64,000 nucleotides of DNA from Bacteroidales bacterium UBA3653 (GCA_002373505.1 DFKE01000015.1:74602-138601), one strand, 5' to 3'. Positions 39,368 through 48,734 are shown, numbered from the stretch's first letter. Made by a program: numbers and translations. Notes: generated from the sequence alone by a model not told the origin.

Positions 39368-40993
39368 TTAAATCTGTTTGTGGACGTATAATCCGGGCAG
39401 CATCGTCTTCTTGATTCCGTCGATGCACGGACTGAACAGATACAGAGGATATGGACTCCATTCGTCGCGTGTCCATTCCACGCTGTATCGGCGGGGATGG
39501 ATATCCACGGCGGTAGGATTGCTCTTGGGAATAAGCGAGTTAGCCACCGAAGTGAAGAAATCCGCATAGTTCGTAACGACCTTATAGGGGATGTTATCTT
39601 CCTTGTGAACCCGTACGTCAAGACCATGGTAGAGGAAACCGAACGTGCCGTGCGCCGCGCTTTGGTCTCCCTTGTAGGAAGCGTCGATCTGATCTACATG
39701 GCAGGTGAATGTGACACCTACCAGCGGGCGGATGAAGGGGTTGAGATCGCCTAACTCCAGGTCTTTTCCCGACAGCGTGAGATCGAAGGACGAGGCTTTG
39801 TCCATGTGTATGTCATAGTGTGCATTCACCATGCCTTTGCTGCTGAACGGCGCTTTCACCCGGTTATGCCATACAGCACCGGGGCGGTTGGTGACATTCG
39901 TGAGCCATGCGCGGATGTTGTTGCAACGCATCTTGCCGCAGTTGACATCGGTGGTGAACAAGTCCACATCTATCTTCCGGGCAAGCGCTTCTATATAGTT
40001 GATCTGGAAGATCAGAGGCAACTGGCGTAAGAACTGCTGCGGAGTACCGAACGGTTTCTTGGGTTTCAGCCTCTCGTCCCGCATAACATGCATCCGTTTG
40101 ACGTCCACCCGAACCGAGTCCAGCGTGCAATCTTGTGCCAATACCTTGCGAATAGGGTTGAGCGGCGATGTGGAGAGACTATTCAGTTCCAAGTCGATCC
40201 ATGTGACAGGCTCCTGCGCCAGGTCCGCCATCTGTTTATGCGTGACGGTGTTCCGGATGCGGGTGTAGCCGAGTGCGAGAGGACCTTGGTCCTCCGTGGC
40301 AAGCGAATGCGCCTCTATCGCCATCAAGCCGTCCGGCAGGTTTATTTGTGCCGTCGCCAGCGTGAGCTGATAGACGGAGTCATTATAGGTGAAGACGGAA
40401 TCCGTGAAATCATATGCTATATCATGGCATTCCGCCGACAGACTGTCCGTCGCCAGACGCAGCGGCGAATGAGTGCTGCGCATACGGGCGCACAGGTCAT
40501 CCATCTCTATATGCCTGATCTCCAGATGTTTGAGCCATGACTGCGCTTTATCCAGCGTGCTGTCTTTCGGAAAAGTAGGGAGTATCGATTCCGGATGGTC
40601 TTCATCCAGAAAGACCAGTACCTGAGGGTCGTCAACCGTTACCTTGAAAATCGAGAGCCGGTGCCTCCGGAATAACTCTACATAATTGATATTCCATATA
40701 GAGAGGGTAGGAATATGCATCGCCAGGCCCGGTGCGCGGTCGTTGGTCTCTTCGTCCTCCAGCGTGAGGCTGTTGGTGGAGAAAGTGATATCCTTCACGA
40801 TAGCGGAACCGCTGAGGAGGTTCAGGTATATTCCTCCTACCATGGCATCTGCGTTCGGCAGACGGTCGAAAGTTTTGCTTACTTCTCGCTTCACCAGCCG
40901 GGAGGCGATGATATCAGCGCTCAAAAAAAGAGCGAAAACCAACACAACAAGGGAGCCGAAAACCCACAATGTGATTTTAACCGATCTTTTCAC
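39368..40993 (-). CDS. AsmA-like inner membrane-anchored periplasmic protein
   Basis: This 541-residue protein has an N-terminal membrane anchor (ITLWVFGSLVVLVFALFLSA) followed by a long beta-rich periplasmic region. The early segment (AMVGGIYLNLLSGSAIVKDI) and the later DLTLSGKDLELGDLNPFIRP and GTFGFLYHGLDV are typical of the AsmA/DUF748 superfamily, whose members are thought to move or organise phospholipids between membranes. Length is within the range of short members. It is transcribed from 41021-41051 and followed by the flavodoxin remnant. The exact function is not determined. Confidence 0.72.
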   Translation of the reverse strand: MKRSVKITLWVFGSLVVLVFALFLSADIIASRLVKREVSKTFDRLPNADAMVGGIYLNLLSGSAIVKDITFSTNSLTLEDEETNDRAPGLAMHIPTLSIWNINYVELFRRHRLSIFKVTVDDPQVLVFLDEDHPESILPTFPKDSTLDKAQSWLKHLEIRHIEMDDLCARMRSTHSPLRLATDSLSAECHDIAYDFTDSVFTYNDSVYQLTLATAQINLPDGLMAIEAHSLATEDQGPLALGYTRIRNTVTHKQMADLAQEPVTWIDLELNSLSTSPLNPIRKVLAQDCTLDSVRVDVKRMHVMRDERLKPKKPFGTPQQFLRQLPLIFQINYIEALARKIDVDLFTTDVNCGKMRCNNIRAWLTNVTNRPGAVWHNRVKAPFSSKGMVNAHYDIHMDKASSFDLTLSGKDLELGDLNPFIRPLVGVTFTCHVDQIDASYKGDQSAAHGTFGFLYHGLDVRVHKEDNIPYKVVTNYADFFTSVANSLIPKSNPTAVDIHPRRYSVEWTRDEWSPYPLYLFSPCIDGIKKTMLPGLYVHKQI

Positions 40994-41020
40994 GATGCAT
41001 CGTTAATTAAAAATCGGATA

Positions 41021-41051
41021 CAAAATTACAACAAAAATTGCACATATGCAA
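41021..41051 (-). promoter_or_regulatory. Promoter of the AsmA-like gene
   Basis: Minus strand: TTGCATATGTG (-33 from 41051) and TAATTTTG (-7 at 41028-41021). Confidence 0.75.
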
Positions 41052-41097
41052 GAAAAATAGCATTTTTTTTGCCGGCTGGCAAAAATATTCGGACGAT

Positions 41098-41982
41098 TTA
41101 TTCCAGACTATTGAGAGCAATGAGATGGTTGACAATCGCGTAGATCGTCAGTCCGGCTGTGGAATGAATATTGAGTTTGCGGGTGATATGTTTGCGGTGC
41201 GTGACCACGGTATGCATAGATATGCATAGCACATCGGCAATCTCTTTGTTGCTCAATCCGCGCACCACCTGAATAAGCACGTCCCGTTCGCGGTCGCTCA
41301 GCTCCTCTGTCTCTTGTTTGACAGTATCGGTTTTCGCTTTGCGGATAGGGTGGTGGGTAAGAGCCGGACGCAGGATATCGTCCTCTATCGCGCAGTGGTC
41401 CGCAAAATCCTGCTCCGTATGCCATAGGTCGGACATGACGCTTATCAGCGGATAGGTTATTGTTCCCCATGTGCCGGAAGAAGGAGTGGAGGAAGAGGGG
41501 AAATATTTGATAATCAGGTTTTTAATCTCCGTCAACTTGGATGTGATACGTTCGTCGTCATGCTCATGTTCCTCAAACAGACCTTCGTTCTCATGCTCGA
41601 TATGGGTGCGTATCTCTTCTACAAACTCGTCATAGCACCGCAGAATCAGGCTCGGTATCTTGGTTGTCGGATCAACGGGAATGATCGCCTCAATGAGCGA
41701 GCGGCGCAGCCGTGGCAAACGGAAATCGAGAAAATAGGTATGCGCGTTATGCAGGTATCGCTGCAACGTAGGAATATCAATATCCGCCGGAAGAGCGCGT
41801 TGCTTGAATACCTTATAATTGACTACCGCCAGGAATGTAGGAGTATGTACGTCATGTGTCTCGCAGGCCTCCTGAATGGTCTGTTCGCCCACACCCATCT
41901 CCAACCCGAAACGGCTGATTATTTGTATCGCATCTTCCTCTTGCGACATCAAATCACTAATCTTATCTGAAGCTTTGTACAT
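41098..41982 (-). CDS. Hemerythrin-like sensor fused to a LuxR helix-turn-helix
   Basis: This 294-residue regulator begins with a DUF542/ScdA-like helix (SDLMSQEEDAIQIISRFG). Residues ~95-215 look like a hemerythrin bundle with metal-ligand-type His/Glu (LHNAHTYFLDFRLPRLRR, HIEHENEGLFEEHEHD, WHTEQDFADHCAIEDD). Residues ~228-288 are a LuxR helix-turn-helix (LSDRERDVLIQVVRGLSNKE, SMHTVVTHRKHITRKL). A di-iron centre could sense oxygen, nitric oxide or iron. It is divergent from the porin-imelysin-cytochrome operon, with a palindrome (42064-42079) between the promoters, so it probably controls that operon or itself. Relatives with this arrangement exist in Bacteroidetes. Confidence 0.82.
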   Translation of the reverse strand: MYKASDKISDLMSQEEDAIQIISRFGLEMGVGEQTIQEACETHDVHTPTFLAVVNYKVFKQRALPADIDIPTLQRYLHNAHTYFLDFRLPRLRRSLIEAIIPVDPTTKIPSLILRCYDEFVEEIRTHIEHENEGLFEEHEHDDERITSKLTEIKNLIIKYFPSSSTPSSGTWGTITYPLISVMSDLWHTEQDFADHCAIEDDILRPALTHHPIRKAKTDTVKQETEELSDRERDVLIQVVRGLSNKEIADVLCISMHTVVTHRKHITRKLNIHSTAGLTIYAIVNHLIALNSLE

Positions 41983-42006
41983 GACATTTTTTGATTAAAA
42001 ACGCTG

Positions 42007-42037
42007 CAAAATTACAAAAAAAATGTGATATGAGCAA
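42007..42037 (-). promoter_or_regulatory. Promoter of the hemerythrin regulator
   Basis: Minus strand: TTGCTCATATCAC (-33 at 42037-42035) and TAATTTTG (-7 at 42014-42007). Confidence 0.75.
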
Positions 42038-42063
42038 TAGCGGGAGCCATTTTTTTAGATAAT

Positions 42064-42079
42064 TCACTATTTTTAGTGA
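42064..42079. promoter_or_regulatory. Operator-like palindrome between divergent promoters
   Basis: TCACTA, four T, TAGTGA is a perfect inverted repeat. It directly abuts the -33 TTG (42080-42082) of the porin operon. It is a candidate binding site for the adjacent LuxR-type regulator. Confidence 0.55.
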
Positions 42080-42110
42080 TTGTGTGTTTCCCGAAAAATA
42101 AGTAATTTTG
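42080..42110 (+). promoter_or_regulatory. Promoter of the porin-imelysin operon
   Basis: TTG at 42080-42082 (-33) and TAATTTTG at 42103-42110 (-7), 20 bp apart. The leader is about 30 bases. Confidence 0.75.
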
Positions 42111-42143
42111 CATCGTGAAAAAAAATAAGGTTCATATAACATT

Positions 42144-43601
42144 ATGTATAAGCAAACAATTCTATTTATTGCATTGATTTTATGTGCGTTGTGTGTCCGC
42201 GCTGACGACTCCATTAAGGTGAGCGCAGCCGACCTGCAATCGCTTATTCAGCGTGTAGAACGGTTGGAACAGCAATCGGTAGCGCAAAATACGGACACTT
42301 CAAAATCCCAACAAATGGTTACTGATGAGGCAGAGCCTCAAAAAAAACGTACGCATGGCCGCTTCACTATAGGAGGATACGGAGAGGTGACGGCAAAGCA
42401 TTGTTTCTATTCCAATAACTACCTTCGTTACGGCCAGAACCCGCAACGCTTTGCCGGAGACCATTACGGCGAGTTCGACTTGCCGCACGTGGTCATTTAT
42501 ATGGGATATGACTTCGGTAAAGGATGGTCTGTCGGCACGGAGATTGAGTTCGAACACGGCGGAACGGAGAGTGCCATTGAGATTGAGGAAGAAGAAGGCG
42601 GAGAATATGAATCCGAGATTGAACGGGGAGGAGAGGTTGCTTTGGAGCAGTTCTGGCTTCAGAAAGCCTTCAACCGGTATGCTATTATCCGCGCCGGCAT
42701 GCAGGTTATTCCGGTCGGGGGACTGAATGCCCACCATGAATCGACCGAGTATTTCGGCGTCTATCGTAACGAAGGAGATTTCACCATCATTCCTTCCACA
42801 TGGCATGAAGTGGCGCTTACTTTCATGGGCTCCACGAAAAACGGATGGCACTATCAGGCGATGTTCCTGCCGGGACTGGATAGCGACCGGTTCAACAGAA
42901 AGAACTGGATCAAACCCGGTGCAGGAAGTCCGTATGAATTCAAATTAGCGAACGTGTTTGCCGGAGCTGCCCGCGTTGATTACACCGGCGTTAAGGGGTT
43001 AAGGTTGAGTTTGAGCGGTTACTGCGGCAACTCGTTTCGCAACACCCTCTCCAAATCGAATGTCGAGTTGGACGCAAGTGCTTACAAGAATGTCAAAGGT
43101 ACGGTCACTATCGGGGCGTTCGATTTTGCCTACAATGATTTTGGAGCAATCGTGAGGGGCAGTTTCACGTACGGACATCTCTCCGACGCTGCGGCTATCA
43201 CGCAATACAATATCGCCATGCGCAAAGGAAGTGTCTCCAGTCAGCAGTGGGTGGCTTCGGACGCACTCGCAGCAGGTATCGAAGCCGGATATGACTTCTT
43301 CTCGCTGAATGCCAAACTGAAAGAAAAGAAGCAGAAATTCTATCTCTTCGCCCGTTATGATTACTACGATTCGATGTTCCGTTACGACGGCAAACCGACC
43401 GATATGTACCCTTGGTGCGGACGCCATCGCGCAGCCGTGGGAATCAACTATTTCCCGATTAAGCAAGTGGGAGTGAAGGCGGAGTTCTCATACGGAATAC
43501 TGAAACAAGGAACGCGCACGGATGGCACGCGCGGGAAATTATATAATGACGAACCCCAGATAGCAGTAGGTATCGTCTATGCAGGATTTTATCAATTATA
43601 A
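42144..43601 (+). CDS. Outer membrane porin-like protein with N-terminal coiled coil
   Basis: This 485-residue protein has a signal peptide (1-20), a short coiled coil (~25-50, SAADLQSLIQRVERLEQQS) typical of trimeric porins, and a beta-barrel remainder rich in aromatic-ended strands (FTIGGYGEVTAKHCFYSNN; final residue Leu after VYAGFYQ). It resembles phosphate-selective O/P-type porins. An acidic insertion (EIEEEEGGEYESEIERGG, ~145-165) may bind cations such as iron. It is first in an operon with imelysin and dihaem oxidoreductase genes, so metal or haem entry is a reasonable guess. The next gene starts 12 bp later. Confidence 0.8.
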   Translation: MYKQTILFIALILCALCVRADDSIKVSAADLQSLIQRVERLEQQSVAQNTDTSKSQQMVTDEAEPQKKRTHGRFTIGGYGEVTAKHCFYSNNYLRYGQNPQRFAGDHYGEFDLPHVVIYMGYDFGKGWSVGTEIEFEHGGTESAIEIEEEEGGEYESEIERGGEVALEQFWLQKAFNRYAIIRAGMQVIPVGGLNAHHESTEYFGVYRNEGDFTIIPSTWHEVALTFMGSTKNGWHYQAMFLPGLDSDRFNRKNWIKPGAGSPYEFKLANVFAGAARVDYTGVKGLRLSLSGYCGNSFRNTLSKSNVELDASAYKNVKGTVTIGAFDFAYNDFGAIVRGSFTYGHLSDAAAITQYNIAMRKGSVSSQQWVASDALAAGIEAGYDFFSLNAKLKEKKQKFYLFARYDYYDSMFRYDGKPTDMYPWCGRHRAAVGINYFPIKQVGVKAEFSYGILKQGTRTDGTRGKLYNDEPQIAVGIVYAGFYQL

Positions 43602-43613
43602 CAAATGATAATT

Positions 43614-44783
43614 ATGAAAAAGATTATGAAATTGGCACTATGTGCCGCATGTGTCATGGGAATGGCAGCATGCAACAATCAGACGACCGAGGTTAAATCG
43701 GACAAAGAAGAGGCGCTGGAGCGTGCGATGGCGCCGTATGTAAACAACACGGTCATTGCTACCTACAGCGCAATGGCAGACGAAGGTTTGGTCTTGCTGG
43801 ACAAGTGTCAGCAGATTCTCGTCAAAGTGGATGCAAACGAGGATTACAGCACGCTGCTGGCGGAAGCCGGCACGGCGTGGCGCGCGATGCGCAAACATTG
43901 GGAGCAGAGCGAAGCGTTCCTTTTTGGACCGGCAGCGGCGCATAATATTGACCCGCATATCGATTCATGGCCGCTTGATTTCAACGCTATGAACGCGCTG
44001 CTCAACAACGCTGCGCAGATGAAGCAGATTGAGGAAGAAGGCGGTGCCTACGTAGGCGACAAACTCGGTTATGCGCTCAAGGGATTCCATGCTGCCGAGT
44101 ACTTGCTCTTTGAATCGGAAGAACAAGGCGGTCGCGCTATTGGAACCGGCAAGACACACGCTGCTAACCTCACTCATGCGGAGGCGGTCTATCTGCTGGG
44201 TATCGTGGAGGACTTGGCGCAACAGGCTATCCTGCTTGAGGACTGCTGGTCGGGAGGCAATATCAGCAAGGCGAAAGAGGCGGTTATCACTGATAGCGAA
44301 GGCGAGTCGATGAGCTATGGCGAGGACTATGGTTCCTATATGATCAATGCAGGCAAAGCCGGTTCTATCTATGTGACCTACCAGCGTGCAGCCGAAGAGA
44401 TCATCGGTGGCTGTGCGGACATTGCCGGAGAGGTGGCTGATCTCAAGATAGGCAACCCTTATACCGCTGCTGATCCGGATTATCTGGAGAGCCCGTACAG
44501 CTGCACTTCTACTATCGACTTTGCGGACAATATCCGTTCTATCCAACATGCTTATTGCGGTGCGCAGACAGGAGACTACGCTATCTCCAATTATGTCTAT
44601 CGCCAGGATGCAGAACTGGATACCAAAGTGCGCAATGCTATTGATGAAGCCATCGCAGCTATTGATGCTATCGAAGATTTCGAGCATAACGCTACGGATG
44701 CCAAAGTTGGAGTAGCCCAGGATAAAGTGAAAGTTCTGGAGGGGCTTCTCAAAGACGAAGTACTGGCTCTCTTGGCTAAATAA
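43614..44783 (+). CDS. Imelysin-family lipoprotein (IrpA/EfeO-like)
   Basis: This encodes 389 residues from the ATG at 43614 (MKKIMKLAL); an ATG at 43605 is also possible. The signal peptide ends in GMAAC (lipidated Cys). The imelysin core shows WEQSEAFLFGPAAAHNIDP near 105 and the GxHxxE signature as KGFHAAEYLLF near 160. Family members are periplasmic or surface proteins for iron acquisition, despite the peptidase-like name. The following gene encodes the dihaem oxidoreductase that commonly accompanies imelysins in Bacteroidota. There is no transporter in the operon apart from the porin. Confidence 0.9.
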   Translation: MKKIMKLALCAACVMGMAACNNQTTEVKSDKEEALERAMAPYVNNTVIATYSAMADEGLVLLDKCQQILVKVDANEDYSTLLAEAGTAWRAMRKHWEQSEAFLFGPAAAHNIDPHIDSWPLDFNAMNALLNNAAQMKQIEEEGGAYVGDKLGYALKGFHAAEYLLFESEEQGGRAIGTGKTHAANLTHAEAVYLLGIVEDLAQQAILLEDCWSGGNISKAKEAVITDSEGESMSYGEDYGSYMINAGKAGSIYVTYQRAAEEIIGGCADIAGEVADLKIGNPYTAADPDYLESPYSCTSTIDFADNIRSIQHAYCGAQTGDYAISNYVYRQDAELDTKVRNAIDEAIAAIDAIEDFEHNATDAKVGVAQDKVKVLEGLLKDEVLALLAK

Positions 44784-44808
44784 AAAGAATCATTAAAAAA
44801 CAACTATC

Positions 44809-46440
44809 ATGAAGAAAGAATTTTTATTCATAGCTCTGGCAGCGCTTGCGCTGGCAGGTTGTCAGTCGGAAGGGAACAATAAGCCGGAGACCGACATGCC
44901 GGAGTGGTATTACACCGGAGGCAAGTTGGGTACTACTACGACGACTTCTTCCATGGCGTTCCGCCAGCCTACGCCGGCTACAGACGACGCCGGACTGGGT
45001 ACGATGTTCGCACAGGGCGATAATATCGCAGAGAAAGACTTTGTAACCAACGCAAGCGGTCGCCAGCACGGTCTGGGTCCGGTCTATGTACGTGCGTCCT
45101 GCCAGCACTGCCACCCCAATTATTCGCACGGTACATCTGTTCCTACAGGTACCTATAACGCCAAGGATCAAGGCAACGGAACCCTTCTGGTGGTCATCAA
45201 TCCAGCTACCCAGGCGTATGTGCCTTGGTTAGCCGGTATGCCGCAACTGTTCGGTGCCAGACCGTTCAAGGCTCCGCTCGATCCGGACCAGATTACGGTC
45301 CAATGGCTTACCGCCAACGATGAGCATGGCAATACGTTCCCGGACGGAGAGACCTACGAACTGCGCTACCCGGAGGTGACGATGCCGAACACGGCGGTAT
45401 ATGTGTATAACCAAGGTTACCGCGACCCGGACGGACTGTTGGAGAGCCAGGGATACAAGGTACTGCTGGAGAACACCATCGGTGTCTATGGAACCGGTCT
45501 GCTGGACGCTATTCCCGACCAGGACATCATTGACCAGTACGCCAAAGAGGCTGCTGACGGCAAACTGAAGAACGGGCTCAACCCTGCTTTCTGGGATGGT
45601 GGCTTCCAGACCAGCGGTTATTACAAGGACCCGCAATGGGGACCGAAGCGCTTCACCTATGCCCTTACGCGCGGACCTCTCATGGATGCGGCAGGCGCTA
45701 ACGCTATATGGAATATCACCAATGTGACCCGTTCCGACCGTCAATACCACTACCTCGACCTGAACGGTACTATTTATGCCGAGTATGCGTCCAAAGACAA
45801 AGAGGTGCAGGATGGTTTCGCGGAATATATCGCCCAAATCGACCCGAAAAACGAGCACCCGGAGTGGCACACGGCGGACATGGAAGCCAATATCAAAGAG
45901 TTCCTGACCTCCAAGACTCTGCCGGCTGAGATGAGCGACGACGAGTTCACACAAGTGATGGTTTGGCACCGCGGTCTGGCTGTTCCGGCAGCACGTAACG
46001 TGACGGACAAACAAGTGCTTCGCGGTAAAGAACTGTTCTCGCAGATCGGTTGTGATTACTGCCATCGTCCGTCCTGGACCACCGGTCCGGACGAGGTTCG
46101 TGACCCGAATAACTTCCCCGTCACGGCGCAAATGCCGCGTTACCCGAACCAGAAGATATGGCCGTACACCGACATGGTGCAGCATAAACTGCATATGGAG
46201 AATGATATCCGTACCGGCTGGTGCCGTACCACTCCGTTATGGGGACGCGGTCTGCACCGCCAAGCCACGGGAGATATCTACGAGGCACGTATGCACGACA
46301 CACGGGCACGGAATGTCATCGAGGCTATCATGTGGCATGGATATAGCAAGGAATCCGATGCGTATTATCCTACACAGCAGTTCTATAATTTACCGAAAGA
46401 GGACCGCGATGCTATCGTAGCCTTTATTGATGCTATCTGA
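44809..46440 (+). CDS. Dihaem c-type cytochrome oxidoreductase lipoprotein (DHOR/COG3488)
   Basis: This 543-residue protein has a lipoprotein signal peptide (FIALAALALAGC, Cys18). Two CxxCH haem sites are present: SCQHCH near 98-102 and CDYCH near 415-419. Surrounding sequence (LGPVYVRASC, NYSHGTSVPTG, GLHRQATGDIYEA, FLTSKTLPAEMS) matches the predicted thiol/dihaem oxidoreductase family that sits beside imelysins. It probably performs a redox step, such as iron or thiol oxidation, at the cell surface. The adjacent CcsBA gene would attach its haems. It ends 1 bp before the next start. Confidence 0.9.
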   Translation: MKKEFLFIALAALALAGCQSEGNNKPETDMPEWYYTGGKLGTTTTTSSMAFRQPTPATDDAGLGTMFAQGDNIAEKDFVTNASGRQHGLGPVYVRASCQHCHPNYSHGTSVPTGTYNAKDQGNGTLLVVINPATQAYVPWLAGMPQLFGARPFKAPLDPDQITVQWLTANDEHGNTFPDGETYELRYPEVTMPNTAVYVYNQGYRDPDGLLESQGYKVLLENTIGVYGTGLLDAIPDQDIIDQYAKEAADGKLKNGLNPAFWDGGFQTSGYYKDPQWGPKRFTYALTRGPLMDAAGANAIWNITNVTRSDRQYHYLDLNGTIYAEYASKDKEVQDGFAEYIAQIDPKNEHPEWHTADMEANIKEFLTSKTLPAEMSDDEFTQVMVWHRGLAVPAARNVTDKQVLRGKELFSQIGCDYCHRPSWTTGPDEVRDPNNFPVTAQMPRYPNQKIWPYTDMVQHKLHMENDIRTGWCRTTPLWGRGLHRQATGDIYEARMHDTRARNVIEAIMWHGYSKESDAYYPTQQFYNLPKEDRDAIVAFIDAI

Positions 46441-46441
46441 T

Positions 46442-47581
46442 ATGGATTTATTACGTCCTTTCCGCGTTCGGAGGAACGTGTTTTCAGGTCTGTTGCACAT
46501 TGCCCTGATGACAATTGTCATCGGGGCGTGTGTGACGCATTTCTGGGGCGTGCAGGGAGAGATCCATCTGCGCGCCGACAAAGCGGAGACGCTCACTATT
46601 AACCCATCTGCCCTCACCGAAAGCAAATCCCTCTCCCTCTTCCTTTGGGATTTTCAGATAGTCTTTGCAGAAGACGGGCAGACCCCCGTGGATTATATCA
46701 CGGAATTGAGAATACTGGATAGAAGCCGGTACGTCATGGCGAAAGCGAAAGGGGAGAATATGCCGGTGGACGAAGGAACTATCCGTATGAACAAACCGCT
46801 CAAATACAACGGTTGGCGGTTCTGCCAGTCCGATTATGACAGCGACAGGATGGGAGTGGTTCTCGCCTATAACTATGACCCTTGGGGAATCGGAATAACC
46901 TATACTGGCTATGCCTTGCTGCTCCTTGCTATGATCGGTTTCTTCTTCCAGAAGAACACCTATTTCCGCGTGCTATGGAAGGAGCTGACCTCATCCTCCC
47001 GTTTCTTGGGGAAGGCCGGGGTATGCGCTTTTGCCGCGCTTATCGTTGTTCTGGCGCTGGTGATGACCAAAGTGGTAACCCCCAAGCCGCCGTTGCAACC
47101 GGTACTGCAAACGCCGCTATTAGGTATCCATGTGTCTGTGATCATGCTGGCATACACGCTTTTTGCAATCATTATGATCAACGGCATCATAGGTATCTGT
47201 ATGAGCGTGGCAGAGAGCAAAGCAACCGGAGCCAGAAAGGACAGGCTGCAAATCTCCGGTCAAAGATTACAGAACTTATCCCAGTTGTTTCTGTATCCCG
47301 CGCTTTTCTGCCTTACCACCGGTATCTTTATCGGTGCGGTATGGGCGAACCTGTCGTGGGGACGCTACTGGGGATGGGATCCCAAAGAGACCTGGGCACT
47401 CATTACAATGCTTGTTTATGCATGCCAGCTCCACTGGCCGCTGATAATTCCCAAACTGCATATTGCAAAACACAAATCACAAATAGTCTATCACATCATT
47501 TCCGTGATAAACTTCTTCTTTGTGTTATTCACCTATTTCGGTGTCTCTTACCTTCTCGGAGGATTACATTCCTACGCGTAG
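46442..47581 (+). CDS. Fused ResB-CcsA cytochrome c maturation protein
   Basis: This 379-residue protein starts at the ATG at 46442; the frame extends 15 bp further up over the preceding stop. The N-terminal ~165 residues have one membrane helix (FSGLLHIALMTIVIGACVTHF) and a periplasmic ResB-like domain (MNKPLKYNGWRFCQSDYD). The C-terminal part has six or seven helices and the CcsA haem motif WGWDPKETWAL near 310. Conserved His residues for haem transport are present (HVSVIMLAY, HWPLIIPKLH). It exports and ligates haem to CxxCH in System II cytochrome c biogenesis, here next to a c-type cytochrome. It is shorter than many CcsBA fusions (missing part of ResB). It overlaps the convergent hemolysin III gene by 18 bp. 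Confidence 0.88.
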   Translation: MDLLRPFRVRRNVFSGLLHIALMTIVIGACVTHFWGVQGEIHLRADKAETLTINPSALTESKSLSLFLWDFQIVFAEDGQTPVDYITELRILDRSRYVMAKAKGENMPVDEGTIRMNKPLKYNGWRFCQSDYDSDRMGVVLAYNYDPWGIGITYTGYALLLLAMIGFFFQKNTYFRVLWKELTSSSRFLGKAGVCAFAALIVVLALVMTKVVTPKPPLQPVLQTPLLGIHVSVIMLAYTLFAIIMINGIIGICMSVAESKATGARKDRLQISGQRLQNLSQLFLYPALFCLTTGIFIGAVWANLSWGRYWGWDPKETWALITMLVYACQLHWPLIIPKLHIAKHKSQIVYHIISVINFFFVLFTYFGVSYLLGGLHSYA

Positions 47582-48232
47582 AATAAGCCACGTAGCTATA
47601 CTGTGGGAAAACGAACCGAGCACGATGAACACATGCCATATGGCATGATAGTAGTCGTGCTCTTCGTCTTTTTTGAAGAAATACGAACCGATGGTATAAA
47701 ATACTCCTTCCGCAATGATCCAGAAAAACGCAGCGTGCGTCATGCCTTGCCACATAGGGTAGATGATCAGCAGCGCTACCCATCCCATCGCCAGATACAA
47801 CGCCAGCGAAAGGCGCGGATGCTTGCCCAGCGCGATGAATTTACCGATCGTGCCGGCAATAACGCAAACCCAAAGGAAGATAAACAGACTCCATCCCATC
47901 CATCCGCCTACCACGGAGATACAAATCAGCGAGTATGAACCGGCTATCATGGCATAGATAGCAATGTGATCCAGGATCCTCAGCCGCGCTTTGCATACCG
48001 GCTCTGTTACGGCGTGGTATAGAGTGGACGAACCGTACATCAACAGCATACCGGCAATAAAAAGAACAGTGCCGAGGACCTGAAAACGCGGAGACAGGTG
48101 CTGCGAACACGAAGCCAGCGATATCATCGGAGCTGATATTGCTATCGTGGCTATAAACGGTATTATATGGGTGAGGGTGTTCGCTTTTTCTTCGCCCGGC
48201 AACCGCTTCCAATAATCTTGAAATCCGTTCAT
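47564..48232 (-). CDS. Hemolysin III/AdipoR-family membrane protein
   Basis: This 222-residue protein has seven membrane segments. The conserved family residues are visible: NTLTHIIPF near the start, YGSSTLYHAVTE, LDHIAIYAMIAGSYS and the final YYHAIWHVFIVLGSFSH; the His residues form the zinc site of the PAQR/hemolysin III superfamily. Members influence membrane fluidity or act as hydrolases; haemolysis by this protein is not implied. The gene is convergent with CcsBA (18-bp overlap) and has its own promoter (48260-48290). Confidence 0.9.
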   Translation of the reverse strand: MNGFQDYWKRLPGEEKANTLTHIIPFIATIAISAPMISLASCSQHLSPRFQVLGTVLFIAGMLLMYGSSTLYHAVTEPVCKARLRILDHIAIYAMIAGSYSLICISVVGGWMGWSLFIFLWVCVIAGTIGKFIALGKHPRLSLALYLAMGWVALLIIYPMWQGMTHAAFFWIIAEGVFYTIGSYFFKKDEEHDYYHAIWHVFIVLGSFSHSIATWLILRVGM

Positions 48233-48259
48233 TTTATTCCCAGTTTCAAATTCCGCTTA

Positions 48260-48290
48260 CAAAATTACAACAAAAATATGACATACGCAA
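48260..48290 (-). promoter_or_regulatory. Promoter of the hemolysin III gene
   Basis: Minus strand: TTGCGTATGTC (-33 from 48290) and TAATTTTG (-7 at 48267-48260). It matches the plus-strand promoter at 28146 almost exactly. Confidence 0.8.
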
Positions 48291-48557
48291 CTTTTGTGTC
48301 ATTTTTTTAGACACGGAGTTGCGAATCAATGCCACACGATACCGACTGAAAATTGTGTAAAAATGGCAAATGAAACAGCAAAAACGGCGGATTTTTCTAC
48401 TTTTTGCAGTCTTCGTAACTGACAGAAATATAAATAGTTATAGCGTTTTTATAATAACAAAGTCTAGGACTGGTCTTTTGCAGTCTGCTGACAGTGTGTG
48501 TTTGCACTTGTTTTGTACTCCTTTCCGAGTGAAAGTACGAGTGAAAGTACGAGTGAG

Positions 48558-48623
48558 AAGTACGAAGGACGGATGTACGATGTACGAAGGAAGTACGAAG
48601 GACGGATGTACGATGTACGAAGG
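48558..48623. repeat. Exact 33-bp tandem duplication
   Basis: Two identical 33-bp units (48558-48590 and 48591-48623), each built from shorter GTACGAAGG/GTACGATG words. Related single units flank it on both sides. Confidence 0.8.
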
Positions 48624-48703
48624 ATTACGAAGGAAGTACGAAGGACGAAGGGAGGGAAATTGGGGCTGTTGGGACGAGAAATTTAATAAAAAATATTAAA
48701 TTC

Positions 48704-48734
48704 TTGCGTATGTGAAAAAATTGTTGTAAATTTG
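48704..48734 (+). promoter_or_regulatory. Promoter of the HPF gene
   Basis: TTGCGTATGTG (-33) starts at 48704 and TAAATTTG (-7) is at 48727-48734. Confidence 0.8.

Noticed and set aside
48370..48699. 109-codon plus-strand ORF
   Set aside because: Most of it is a 33-bp tandem repeat, it crosses a gene-free region and shows no protein-like pattern.
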